Source of the DNA: Mytilus galloprovincialis
Lineage: Eukaryota > Mollusca > Bivalvia > Mytilida > Mytilidae
Assembly (NCBI RefSeq): GCF_965363235.1
Contig: NC_134840.1
Location: 92,330,416-92,394,415 of the forward strand
DNA length: 64,000 bases
Direction of reading: 5' to 3'
Made by a program: the position numbers and the translations under genes. Shown piece after piece: positions 9,228 to 20,687 of this stretch (position 1 is its first letter; each line of letters starts with the position of its first letter). Under the pieces are notes generated by a model. It did not search any database. It had not been told where the DNA came from and was given only the letters and a program-made list of their open reading frames with translations.

Positions 9228-9952
9228 ATGGAATTTTTAATGAACAGTGGACTCTCAAATGTTGTAGCTCTTACTGAAGAAGTTTTCTCTGCCTCTAGCG
9301 AAATATTCGGTAAAGTTGCAATAAAGAAAGTCATCAAAACCTCAACTGAGTTTGAAGCTTTTCTCAGCCTCAAACACGAAAACATCGTCGAAGCCATTGA
9401 AATCATCGAAGCCGAAGAATTTGCCTTCGTTTTGATGGAATTCGCTGAATTCGGAGATGTTTTTGAATACATAATGAAAAACGGTCTCATGTCCGTTGAA
9501 GCCACCCTCTCTCTCTTCTCTCAGGTTGTCAAAGCAATCGAATACTGCCACTCAATTGGAATCGCCCACAATGACATTAAATTAGAAAACGTCTTGTTGT
9601 CTAATGGTTGTGTCAAATTGGCCGACTTTGGATTTGCCAAGTCGTCCGATATTGTTGCCGAATCTGAAGAATTTTGTGGAACCCTCCCATACGCTGCCCC
9701 AGAAGTTATTATGGGAATGGAACACAACACCATGAAAGCCGATATGTGGAGTATGGGAGTTATGCTCTACGTCATGCTCTTCGGAGCTTTCCCATTCTCC
9801 GATAGTGACGCTACCTCTATGGTCCAATCACCCTCTCTTTCCCAGAAAACACTAACGAAACGTTAAAGTCTCTCATCTCCTCTATGCTTGAACCCTCTAT
9901 TGAAAAACGCGCTAATGCAAGCTCAGTCCGTCTTGCCTTGAGCCAGTTTTAA
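9228..9952 (+). pseudogene. Kinase copy 3, frameshifted
   Basis: Has the 5-nt leader deletion shared with copies 5 and 8, and the 13-nt coding deletion plus Val-to-Ile change shared with copy 1. Translation ends at 9,866 after 212 residues; the original stop position is 9,952. The catalytic motifs are present but the end of the C-lobe is lost. Having features of both groups, it looks like a product of recombination or gene conversion between units. Confidence 0.85.
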
Positions 9953-9964
9953 ACACATAATTAA

Positions 9965-10002
9965 GCATCCTTGAAATCACAATGTTGTGATTTCAAGGAT
10001 GC
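9965..10002 (+). terminator. 3' palindrome of copy 3
   Basis: Identical 38-nt palindrome, followed by CC and ten T, retained although the gene upstream is broken. Confidence 0.6.
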
Positions 10003-10955
10003 CTTTTTTTTTTGTCTGAGCTGTTGTTACGGTAAACCGTGTGGACCTTCTTTTAATGTAACTTGATCAAATACGATATGCGGTTACGGTAAACAAATGT
10101 CAACGTTTGGTCTACAGGATTGGCACATCTTTTACTTCTTGTTTTATCAATGAGACACTGCTAAGTGATTAAGACTATTTGTTAGTCTAGTTTACCGTAT
10201 CACCAAACAGTCCTTTAACATTTCAGTTTCCCGTTCCTTTGTATTAAATGTTTGAGAAACAAGATAAGGATATTGATAGGTAATGTTTCAGGGTTTCTGT
10301 CCATTGATATCGAAACATATCAGCCGCGAGCCAGAGAGCTTCACCTTGTGTCGAGCGGCTGAACACCCATAATCTAGGTAAACTAATTGTATGAGGGTAC
10401 GGTAAACAAAGATGCAATACAAAAATAAAAGGACCCAGTATTATACTTTATAGTCCAGTTTACCGTATCAGCATACAGTTTTTTTGTCTTCTCTAATCCC
10501 GAAACTCGTTGAATAAATTGGAAGCAAATATCCCGTTGAACATTCAGGCAGTGATTTAATATCGTTTAGTTTGTTGTGGTAAACCTTCAGCGTGCGAAGA
10601 AACGGTAAACTGCAGAGTATACTCTTATACTAATTGAGCTACGGTAAACCTTTGATAGAATTTTTATGGTTACGGTAAACATCGCAGTCACAAGCTATGG
10701 AAAAGTTTATGGTAACGGTAAACATATAAGAAAAATGCCTTAGAAATGTTAACCGTTTGCAAGAGTAGGTACCATTAATGAAAAGGGGAGCTATTTCCAA
10801 AAATGTACTATTTAATTATGTAAGGAAGCATTTATTAAGACTTGTCTCCCCTTGAACATCAAGACATGGAAGAGGCCATATCGGCCGATTCACTATATAA
10901 GGCTTGCATTTCTCTATTTGGTATCTTTATCACATCACATCCACGCCAGTTTAAA

Positions 10956-11693
10956 ATGGAATTTTTAATGAACAGTGGACTCTCAAATGTTGTAGCTCTT
11001 ACTGAAGAAGTTTTCTCTGCCTCTAGCGAAATATTCGGTAAAGTTGCAATAAAGAAAGTCATCAAAACCTCAACTGAGTTTGAAGCTTTTCTCAGCCTCA
11101 AACACGAAAACATCGTCGAAGCCATTGAAATCATCGAAGCCGAAGAATTTGCCTTCGTTTTGATGGAATTCGCTGAATTCGGAGATGTTTTTGAATACAT
11201 AATGAAAAACGGTCTCATGTCCGTTGAAGCCACCCTCTCTCTCTTCTCTCAGGTTGTCAAAGCAATCGAATACTGCCACTCAATTGGAATCGCCCACAAT
11301 GACATTAAATTAGAAAACGTCTTGTTGTCTAATGGTTGTGTCAAATTGGCCGACTTTGGATTTGCCAAGTCGTCCGATATTGTTGCCGAATCTGAAGAAT
11401 TTTGTGGAAACCTCCCATACGCTGCCCCAGAAGTTATTATGGGAATGGAACACAACACCATGAAAGCCGATATGTGGAGTATGGGAGTTATGCTCTACGT
11501 CATGCTCTTCGGAGCTTTCCCATTCTCCGATAGTGACGCTACCTCTATGGTCCAATCTCAAATCTCCAACACCCTCTCTTTCCCAGAAAACACTAACGAA
11601 ACGTTAAAGTCTCTCATCTCCTCTATGCTTGAACCCTCTGTTGAAAAACGCGCTAATGCAAGCTCAGTCCGTCTTGCCTTGAGCCAGTTTTAA
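10956..11693 (+). CDS. Compact non-RD kinase, copy 4 (intact)
   Basis: 245 residues, with the same encoded protein as copy 2, including the Asn at position 152. The whole unit appears identical to unit 2 by eye. Together with unit 3 it repeats the unit 1-2 dimer, so it arose by a ~3.46-kb block duplication (or, less likely, an assembly duplication). TATA box at 10,894. Confidence 0.88.
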   Translation: MEFLMNSGLSNVVALTEEVFSASSEIFGKVAIKKVIKTSTEFEAFLSLKHENIVEAIEIIEAEEFAFVLMEFAEFGDVFEYIMKNGLMSVEATLSLFSQVVKAIEYCHSIGIAHNDIKLENVLLSNGCVKLADFGFAKSSDIVAESEEFCGNLPYAAPEVIMGMEHNTMKADMWSMGVMLYVMLFGAFPFSDSDATSMVQSQISNTLSFPENTNETLKSLISSMLEPSVEKRANASSVRLALSQF

Positions 11694-11705
11694 ACACATA
11701 ATTAA

Positions 11706-11743
11706 GCATCCTTGAAATCACAATGTTGTGATTTCAAGGATGC
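11706..11743 (+). terminator. 3' palindrome of copy 4
   Basis: Identical 38-nt palindrome, CC, ten T. Confidence 0.6.
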
Positions 11744-12691
11744 CTTTTTTTTTTGTCTGAGCTGTTGTTACGGTAAACCGTGCGGACCTTCTTTTAATGT
11801 AACTTGATCAAATACGATATGCGGTTACGGTAAACAAATGTCAACGTTTGGTCTACAGGATTGGCACATCTTTTACTTCTTGTTTTATCAATGAGACACT
11901 GCTAAGTGATTAAGACTATTTGTTAGTCTAGTTTACCGTATCACCAAACAGTCCTTTAACATTTCAGTTTCCCGTTCCTTTGTATTAAATGTTTGAGAAA
12001 CAAGATAAGGATATTGATAGGTAATGTTTCAGGGTTTCTGTCCATTGATATCGAAACATATCAGCCGCGAGCCAGAGAGCTTCACCTTGTGTCGAGCGGC
12101 TGAACACCCATAATCTAGGTAAACTAATTGTATGAGGGTACGGTAAACAAAGATGCAATACCAAAATAAAAGGACCCAGTATTATACTTTATAGTCCAGT
12201 TTACCGTATCAGCATACAGTTTTTTTGTCTTCTCTAATCCCGAAACTCGTTGAATAAATTGGAAGCAAATATCCCGTTGAACATTCAGGCAGTGATTTAA
12301 TATCGTTTAGTTTGTTGTGGTAAACCTTCAGCGTGCGAAGAAACGGTAAACTGCAGAGTATACTCTTATACTAATTGAGCTACGGTAAACCTTTGATAGA
12401 ATTTTTATGGTTACGGTAAACATCGCAGTCACAAGCTATGGAAAAGTTTATGGTAACGGTAAACATATAAGAAAAATGCCTTAGAAATGTTAACCGTTTG
12501 CAAGAGTAGGTACCATTAATGAAAAGGGGAGCTATTTCCAAAAATGTACTATTTAATTATGTAAGGAAGCATTTATTAAGACTTGTCTCCCCTTGAACAT
12601 CAAGACATGGAAGAGGCCATATCGGCCGATTCACTATATAAGGCTTGCATTTCTCTATTTGGTATCTTTATCATATCCACGCCAGTTTAAA

Positions 12692-13429
12692 ATGGAATTT
12701 TTAATGAACAGTGGACTCTCAAATGTTGTAGCTCTTACTGAAGAAGTTTTCTCTGCCTCTAGCGAAATATTCGGTAAAGTTGCAATAAAGAAAGTCATCA
12801 AAACCTCAACTGAGTTTGAAGCTTTTCTCAGCCTCAAACACGAAAACATCGTCGAAGCCATTGAAATCATCGAAGCCGAAGAATTTGCCTTCGTTTTGAT
12901 GGAATTCGCTGAATTCGGAGATGTTTTTGAATACATAATGAAAAACGGTCTCATGTCCGTTGAAGCCACCCTCTCTCTCTTCTCTCAGGTTGTCAAAGCA
13001 ATCGAATACTGCCACTCAATTGGAATCGCCCACAATGACATTAAATTAGAAAACGTCTTGTTGTCTAATGGTTGTGTCAAATTGGCCGACTTTGGATTTG
13101 CCAAGTCGTCCGATATTGTTGCCGAATCTGAAGAATTTTGTGGAACCCTCCCATACGCTGCCCCAGAAGTTATTATGGGAATGGAACACAACACCATGAA
13201 AGCCGATATGTGGAGTATGGGAGTTATGCTCTACGTCATGCTCTTCGGAGCTTTCCCATTCTCCGATAGTGACGCTACCTCTATGGTCCAATCTCAAATC
13301 TCCAACACCCTCTCTTTCCCAGAAAACACTAACGAAACGTTAAAGTCTCTCATCTCCTCTATGCTTGAACCCTCTGTTGAAAAACGCGCTAATGCAAGCT
13401 CAGTCCGTCTTGCCTTGAGCCAGTTTTAA
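12692..13429 (+). CDS. Compact non-RD kinase, copy 5 (intact)
   Basis: 245 residues with the majority sequence (Thr152 present), so I treat this copy as the reference form. The leader carries the 5-nt deletion, so the in-frame upstream extension of other copies is lost while the coding part is untouched. This is direct evidence that translation starts at the Met of this CDS. TATA box at 12,635, 57 nt upstream. Confidence 0.9.
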   Translation: MEFLMNSGLSNVVALTEEVFSASSEIFGKVAIKKVIKTSTEFEAFLSLKHENIVEAIEIIEAEEFAFVLMEFAEFGDVFEYIMKNGLMSVEATLSLFSQVVKAIEYCHSIGIAHNDIKLENVLLSNGCVKLADFGFAKSSDIVAESEEFCGTLPYAAPEVIMGMEHNTMKADMWSMGVMLYVMLFGAFPFSDSDATSMVQSQISNTLSFPENTNETLKSLISSMLEPSVEKRANASSVRLALSQF

Positions 13430-13441
13430 ACACATAATTAA

Positions 13442-13479
13442 GCATCCTTGAAATCACAATGTTGTGATTTCAAGGATGC
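13442..13479 (+). terminator. 3' palindrome of copy 5
   Basis: Identical 38-nt palindrome, CC, nine T. Confidence 0.6.
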
Positions 13480-14431
13480 CTTTTTTTTTGTCTGAGCTGT
13501 TGTTACGGTAAACCGTGCGGACCTTCTTTTAATGTAACTTGATCAAATACGATATGCGGTTACGGTAAACAAATGTCAACGTTTGGTCTACAGGATTGGC
13601 ACATCTTTTACTTCTTGTTTTATCAATGAGACACTGCTAAGTGATTAAGACTATTTGTTAGTCTAGTTTACCGTATCACCAAACAGTCCTTTAACATTTC
13701 AGTTTCCCGTTCCTTTGTATTAAATGTTTGAGAAACAAGATAAGGATATTGATAGGTAATGTTTCAGGGTTTCTGTCCATTGATATCGAAACATATCAGC
13801 CGCGAGCCAGAGAGCTTCACCTTGTGTCGAGCGGCTGAACACCCATAATCTAGGTAAACTAATTGTATGAGGGTACGGTAAACAAAGATGCAATACAAAA
13901 ATAAAAGGACCCAGTATTATACTTTATAGTCCAGTTTACCGTATCAGCATACAGTTTTTTTGTCTTCTCTAATCCCGAAACTCTTTGAATAAATTGGAAG
14001 CAAATATCCCGTTGAACATTCAGGCAGTGATTTAATATCGTTTAGTTTGTTGTGGTAAACCTTCAGCGTGCGAAGAAACGGTAAACTGCAGAGTATACTC
14101 TTATACTAATTGAGCTACGGTAAACCTTTGATAGAATTTTTATGGTTACGGTAAACATCGCAGTCACAAGCTATGGAAAAGTTTATGGTAACGGTAAACA
14201 TATAAGAAAAATGCCTTAGAAATGTTAACCGTTTGCAAGAGTAGGTACCATTAATGAAAAGGGGAGCTATTTCCAAAAATGTACTATTTAATTATGTAAG
14301 GAATCATTTATTAAGACTTGTCTCCCCTTGAACATCAAGACATGGAAGAGGCCATATCGGCCGATTCACTATATAAGGCTTGCATTTCTCTATTTGGTAT
14401 CTTTATCACATCACATCCACGCCAGTTTAAA

Positions 14432-15423
14432 ATGGAATTTTTAATGAACAGTGGACTCTCAAATGTTGTAGCTCTTACTGAAGAAGTTTTCTCTGCCTCT
14501 AGCGAAATATTCGGTAAAGTTGCAATAAAGAAAGTCATCAAAACCTCAACTGAGTTTGAAGCTTTTCTCAGCCTCAAACACGAAAACATCGTCGAAGCCA
14601 TTGAAATCATCGAAGCCGAAGAATTTGCCTTCGTTTTGATGGAATTCGCTGTATTTGGTATCTTTATCACATCACATCCACGCCAGTTTAAAATGGAATT
14701 TTTAATGAACAGTGGACTCTCAAATGTTGTAGCTCTTACTGAAGAAGTTTTCTCTGCCTCTAGCGAAATATTCGGTAAAGTTGCAATAAAGAAAGTCATC
14801 AAAACCTCAACTGAGTTTGAAGCTTTTCTCAGCCTCAAACACGAAAACATCGTCGAAGCCATTGAAATCATCGAAGCCGAAGAATTTGCCTTCGTTTTGA
14901 TGGAATTCGCTGAATTCGGAGATGTTTTTGAATACATAATGAAAAACGGTCTCATGTAGCCACCCTCTCTCTCTTCTCTCAGGTTGTCAAAGCAATCGAA
15001 TACTGCCACTCAATTGGAATCGCCCACAATGACATTAAATTAGAAAACGTCTTGTTGTCTAATGGTTGTGTCAAATTGGCCGACTTTGGATTTGCCAAGT
15101 CGTCCGATATTGTTGCCGAATCTGAAGAATTTTGTGGAACCCTCCCATACGCTGCCCCAGAAGTTATTATGGGAATGGAACACAACACCATGAAAGCCGA
15201 TATGTGGAGTATGGGAGTTATGCTCTACGTCATGCTCTTCGGAGCTTTCCCATTCTCCGATAGTGACGCTACCTCTATGGTCCAATCTCAAATCTCCAAC
15301 ACCCTCTCTTTCCCAGAAAACACTAACGAAACGTTAAAGTCTCTCATCTCCTCTATGCTTGAACCCTCTGTTGAAAAACGCGCTAATGCAAGCTCAGTCC
15401 GTCTTGCCTTGAGCCAGTTTTAA
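14432..15423 (+). pseudogene. Kinase copy 6, internal duplication plus premature stop
   Basis: A 261-bp segment from leader to codon ~73 (14,391-14,651) is repeated directly at 14,652-14,912. The duplication keeps the frame, so the N-lobe is present twice. A 7-nt deletion after the next Leu-Met codons then makes a TAG at 14,957-14,959 and ends the ORF before the catalytic loop. The remainder (catalytic loop to C-terminus, to 15,423) is open in its own frame but has no promoter. Non-functional as a kinase; a truncated double N-lobe protein is conceivable. Confidence 0.88.
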
Positions 15424-15435
15424 ACACATAATTAA

Positions 15436-15473
15436 GCATCCTTGAAATCACAATGTTGTGATTTCAAGGATGC
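15436..15473 (+). terminator. 3' palindrome of copy 6
   Basis: Identical 38-nt palindrome, CC, nine T, retained despite the broken ORF. Confidence 0.6.
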
Positions 15474-16425
15474 CTTTTTTTTTGTCTGAGCTGTTGTTAC
15501 GGTAAACCGTGCGGACCTTCTTTTAATGTAACTTGATCAAATACGATATGCGGTTACGGTAAACAAATGTCAACGTTTGGTCTACAGGATTGGCACATCT
15601 TTTACTTCTTGTTTTATCAATGAGACACTGCTAAGTGATTAAGACTATTTGTTAGTCTAGTTTACCGTATCACCAAACAGTCCTTTAACATTTCAGTTTC
15701 CCGTTCCTTTGTATTAAATGTTTGAGAAACAAGATAAGGATATTGATAGGTAATGTTTCAGGGTTTCTGTCCATTGATATCGAAACATATCAGCCGCGAG
15801 CCAGAGAGCTTCACCTTGTGTCGAGCGGCTGAACACCCATAATCTAGGTAAACTAATTGTATGAGGGTACGGTAAACAAAGATGCAATACAAAAATAAAA
15901 GGACCCAGTATTATACTTTATAGTCCAGTTTACCGTATCAGCATACAGTTTTTTTGTCTTCTCTAATCCCGAAACTCTTTGAATAAATTGGAAGCAAATA
16001 TCCCGTTGAACATTCAGGCAGTGATTTAATATCGTTTAGTTTGTTGTGGTAAACCTTCAGCGTGCGAAGAAACGGTAAACTGCAGAGTATACTCTTATAC
16101 TAATTGAGCTACGGTAAACCTTTGATAGAATTTTTATGGTTACGGTAAACATCGCAGTCACAAGCTATGGAAAAGTTTATGGTAACGGTAAACATATAAG
16201 AAAAATGCCTTAGAAATGTTAACCGTTTGCAAGAGTAGGTACCATTAATGAAAAGGGGAGCTATTTCCAAAAATGTACTATTTAATTATGTAAGGAAGCA
16301 TTTATTAAGACTTGTCTCCCCTTGAACATCAAGACATGGAAGAGGCCATATCGGCCGATTCACTATATAAGGCTTGCATTTCTCTATTTGGTATCTTTAT
16401 CACATCACATCCACGCCAGTTTAAA

Positions 16426-17163
16426 ATGGAATTTTTAATGAACAGTGGACTCTCAAATGTTGTAGCTCTTACTGAAGAAGTTTTCTCTGCCTCTAGCGAA
16501 ATATTCGGTAAAGTTGCAATAAAGAAAGTCATCAAAACCTCAACTGAGTTTGAAGCTTTTCTCAGCCTCAAACACGAAAACATCGTCGAAGCCATTGAAA
16601 TCATCGAAGCCGAAGAATTTGCCTTCGTTTTGATGGAATTCGCTGAATTCGGAGATGTTTTTGAATACATAATGAAAAACGGTCTCATGTCCGTTGAAGC
16701 CACCCTCTCTCTCTTCTCTCAGGTTGTCAAAGCAATCGAATACTGCCACTCAATTGGAATCGCCCACAATGACATTAAATTAGAAAACGTCTTGTTGTCT
16801 AATGGTTGTGTCAAATTGGCCGACTTTGGATTTGCCAAGTCGTCCGATATTGTTGCCGAATCTGAAGAATTTTGTGGAACCCTCCCATACGCTGCCCCAG
16901 AAGTTATTATGGGAATGGAACACAACACCATGAAAGCCGATATGTGGAGTATGGGAGTTATGCTCTACGTCATGCTCTTCGGAGCTTTCCCATTCTCCGA
17001 TAGTGACGCTACCTCTATGGTCCAATGTCAAATCTCCAACACCCTCTCTTTCCTAGAAAACACTAACGAAACGTTAAAGTCTCTCATCTCCTCTATGCTT
17101 GAACCCTCTGTTGAAAAACGCGCTAATGCAAGCTCAGTCCGTCTTGCCTTGAGCCAGTTTTAA
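16426..17163 (+). CDS. Compact non-RD kinase, copy 7 (intact)
   Basis: 245 residues; differs from the majority form by Ser201Cys and Pro210Leu near the end of the C-lobe, away from the catalytic motifs. It shares the spacer variant ACTCTTTGAA with units 6 and 8, placing it in that subgroup. TATA box at 16,364. Confidence 0.88.
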   Translation: MEFLMNSGLSNVVALTEEVFSASSEIFGKVAIKKVIKTSTEFEAFLSLKHENIVEAIEIIEAEEFAFVLMEFAEFGDVFEYIMKNGLMSVEATLSLFSQVVKAIEYCHSIGIAHNDIKLENVLLSNGCVKLADFGFAKSSDIVAESEEFCGTLPYAAPEVIMGMEHNTMKADMWSMGVMLYVMLFGAFPFSDSDATSMVQCQISNTLSFLENTNETLKSLISSMLEPSVEKRANASSVRLALSQF

Positions 17164-17175
17164 ACACATAATTAA

Positions 17176-17213
17176 GCATCCTTGAAATCACAATGTTGTG
17201 ATTTCAAGGATGC
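17176..17213 (+). terminator. 3' palindrome of copy 7
   Basis: Identical 38-nt palindrome, CC, nine T. Confidence 0.6.
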
Positions 17214-18160
17214 CTTTTTTTTTGTCTGAGCTGTTGTTACGGTAAACCGTGCGGACCTTCTTTTAATGTAACTTGATCAAATACGATATGCGGTTACGGT
17301 AAACAAATGTCAACGTTTGGTCTACAGGATTGGCACATCTTTTACTTCTTGTTTTATCAATGAGACACTGCTAAGTGATTAAGACTATTTGTTAGTCTAG
17401 TTTACCGTATCACCAAACAGTCCTTTAACATTTCAGTTTCCCGTTCCTTTGTATTAAATGTTTGAGAAACAAGATAAGGATATTGATAGGTAATGTTTCA
17501 GGGTTTCTGTCCATTGATATCGAAACATATCAGCCGCGAGCCAGAGAGCTTCACCTTGTGTCGAGCGGCTGAACACCCATAATCTAGGTAAACTAATTGT
17601 ATGAGGGTACGGTAAACAAAGATGCAATACAAAAATAAAAGGACCCAGTATTATACTTTATAGTCCAGTTTACCGTATCAGCATACAGTTTTTTTGTCTT
17701 CTCTAATCCCGAAACTCTTTGAATAAATTGGAAGCAAATATCCCGTTGAACATTCAGGCAGTGATTTAATATCGTTTAGTTTGTTGTGGTAAACCTTCAG
17801 CGTGCGAAGAAACGGTAAACTGCAGAGTATACTCTTATACTAATTGAGCTACGGTAAACCTTTGATAGAATTTTTATGGTTACGGTAAACATCGCAGTCA
17901 CAAGCTATGGAAAAGTTTATGGTAACGGTAAACATATAAGAAAAATGCCTTAGAAATGTTAACCGTTTGCAAGAGTAGGTACCATTAATGAAAAGGGGAG
18001 CTATTTCCAAAAATGTACTATTTAATTATGTAAGGAAGCATTTATTAAGACTTGTCTCCCCTTGAACATCAAGACATGGAAGAGGCCATATCGGCCGATT
18101 CACTATATAAGGCTTGCATTTCTCTATTTGGTATCTTTATCATATCCACGCCAGTTTAAA

Positions 18161-18898
18161 ATGGAATTTTTAATGAACAGTGGACTCTCAAATGTTGTAG
18201 CTCTTACTGAAGAAGTTTTCTCTGCCTCTAGCGAAATATTCGGTAAAGTTGCAATAAAGAAAGTCATCAAAACCTCAACTGAGTTTGAAGCTTTTCTCAG
18301 CCTCAAACACGAAAACATCGTCGAAGCCATTGAAATCATCGAAGCCGAAGAATTTGCCTTCGTTTTGATGGAATTCGCTGAATTCGGAGATGTTTTTGAA
18401 TACATAATGAAAAACGGTCTCATGTCCGTTGAAGCCACCCTCTCTCTCTTCTCTCAGGTTGTCAAAGCAATCGAATACTGCCACTCAATTGGAATCGCCC
18501 ACAATGACATTAAATTAGAAAACGTCTTGTTGTCTAATGGTTGTGTCAAATTGGCCGACTTTGGATTTGCCAAGTCGTCCGATATTGTTGCCGAATCTGA
18601 AGAATTTTGTGGAACCCTCCCATACGCTGCCCCAGAAGTTATTATGGGAATGGAACACAACACCATGAAAGCCGATATGTGGAGTATGGGAGTTATGCTC
18701 TACGTCATGCTCTTCGGAGCTTTCCCATTCTCCGATAGTGACGCTACCTCTATGGTCCAATCTCAAATCTCCAACACCCTCTCTTTCCCAGAAAACACTA
18801 ACGAAACGTTAAAGTCTCTCATCTCCTCTATGCTTGAACCCTCTGTTGAAAAACGCGCTAATGCAAGCTCAGTCCGTCTTGCCTTGAGCCAGTTTTAA
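18161..18898 (+). CDS. Compact non-RD kinase, copy 8 (intact)
   Basis: 245 residues with the majority protein sequence, the same as copy 5, and with the same 5-nt leader deletion. The upstream spacer instead matches units 6-7, another sign of mixing between units. TATA box at 18,104. Confidence 0.9.
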   Translation: MEFLMNSGLSNVVALTEEVFSASSEIFGKVAIKKVIKTSTEFEAFLSLKHENIVEAIEIIEAEEFAFVLMEFAEFGDVFEYIMKNGLMSVEATLSLFSQVVKAIEYCHSIGIAHNDIKLENVLLSNGCVKLADFGFAKSSDIVAESEEFCGTLPYAAPEVIMGMEHNTMKADMWSMGVMLYVMLFGAFPFSDSDATSMVQSQISNTLSFPENTNETLKSLISSMLEPSVEKRANASSVRLALSQF

Positions 18899-18910
18899 AC
18901 ACATAATTAA

Positions 18911-18948
18911 GCATCCTTGAAATCACAATGTTGTGATTTCAAGGATGC
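18911..18948 (+). terminator. 3' palindrome of copy 8
   Basis: Identical 38-nt palindrome, CC, ten T. Confidence 0.6.
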
Positions 18949-19901
18949 CTTTTTTTTTTGTCTGAGCTGTTGTTACGGTAAACCGTGCGGACCTTCTTTT
19001 AATGTAACTTGATCAAATACGATATGCGGTTACGGTAAACAAATGTCAACGTTTGGTCTACAGGATTGGCACATCTTTTACTTCTTGTTTTATCAATGAG
19101 ACACTGCTAAGTGATTAAGACTATTTGTTAGTCTAGTTTACCGTATCACCAAACAGTCCTTTAACATTTCAGTTTCCCGTTCCTTTGTATTAAATGTTTG
19201 AGAAACAAGATAAGGATATTGATAGGTAATGTTTCAGGGTTTCTGTCCATTGATATCGAAACATATCAGCCGCGAGCCAGAGAGCTTCACCTTGTGTCGA
19301 GCGACTGAACACCCATAATCTAGGTAAACTAATTGTATGAGGGTACGGTAAACAAAGATGCAATACAAAAATAAAAGGACCCAGTATTATACTTTATAGT
19401 CCAGTTTACCGTATCAGCATACAGTTTTTTTGTCTTCTCTAATCCCGAAACTCGTTGAATAAATTGGAAGCAAATATCCCGTTGAACATTCAGGCAGTGA
19501 TTTAATATCGTTTAGTTTGTTGTGGTAAACCTTCAGCGTGCGAAGAAACGGTAAACTGCAGAGTATACTCTTATACTAATTGAGCTACGGTAAACCTTTG
19601 ATAGAATTTTTATGGTTACGGTAAACATCGCAGTCACAAGCTATGGAAAAGTTTATGGTAACGGTAAACATATAAGAAAAATGCCTTAGAAATGTTAACC
19701 GTTTGCAAGAGTAGGTACCATTAATGAAAAGGGGAGCTATTTCCAAAAATGTACTATTTAATTATGTAAGGAAGCATTTATTAAGACTTGTCTCCCCTTG
19801 AACATCAAGACATGGAAGAGGCCATATCGGCCGATTCACTATATAAGGCTTGCATTTCTCTATTTGGTATCTTTATCACATCACATCCACGCCAGTTTAA
19901 A

Positions 19902-20637
19902 ATGGAATTTTTAATGAACAGTGGACTCTCAAATGTTGTAGCTCTTACTGAAGAAGTTTTCTCTGCCTCTAGCGAAATATTCGGTAAAGTTGCAATAAAG
20001 AAAGTCATCAAAACCTCAACTGAGTTTGAAGCTTTTCTCAGCCTCAAACACGAAAACATCGTCGAAGCCATTGAAATCATCGAAGCCGAAGAATTTGCCT
20101 TCGTTTTGATGGAATTCGCTGAATTCGGAGATGTTTTTGAATACATAATGAAAAACGGTCTCATGTCCGTTGAAGCCACCCTCTCTCTCTTCTCTCAGGT
20201 TGTCAAAGCAATCGAATACTGCCACTCAATTGGAATCGCCCACAATGACATTAAATTAGAAAACGTCTTGTTGTCTAATGGTTGTGTCAAATTGGCCGAC
20301 TTTGGATTTGCCAAGTCGTCCGATATTGTTGCCGAATCTGAAGAATTTTGTGGAACCCTCCCATACGCTGCCCCAGAAGTTATTATGGGAATGGAACACA
20401 ACACCATGAAAGCCGATATGTGGAGTATGGGAGTTATGCTCTACGTCATGCTCTTCGGAGCTTTCCCATTCTCCGATAGTGACGCTACCTCTATGGTCCA
20501 ATCTCAAATCTCCAACACCCTCTCTTTCCCAGAAAACACTAACGAAACGTTAAAGTCTCTCATCTCCTCTATTTGAAACCTCTGTTGAAAAACGCGCTAA
20601 TGCAAGCTCAGTCCGTCTTGCCTTGAGCCAGTTTTAA
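19902..20637 (+). pseudogene. Kinase copy 9, C-terminal frameshift
   Basis: All catalytic motifs are intact. A net 2-nt loss at the Met-Leu codons near 20,572 brings in a TGA at 20,574-20,576, giving 224 residues instead of 245. The missing piece is the final C-lobe helix with its conserved arginine region, so folding is probably impaired, though a residual product cannot be excluded. The original stop would be at 20,637. Confidence 0.8.
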
Positions 20638-20649
20638 ACACATAATTAA

Positions 20650-20687
20650 GCATCCTTGAAATCACAATGTTGTGATTTCAAGGATGC
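20650..20687 (+). terminator. 3' palindrome of copy 9
   Basis: Identical 38-nt palindrome, CC, nine T. Confidence 0.6.
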
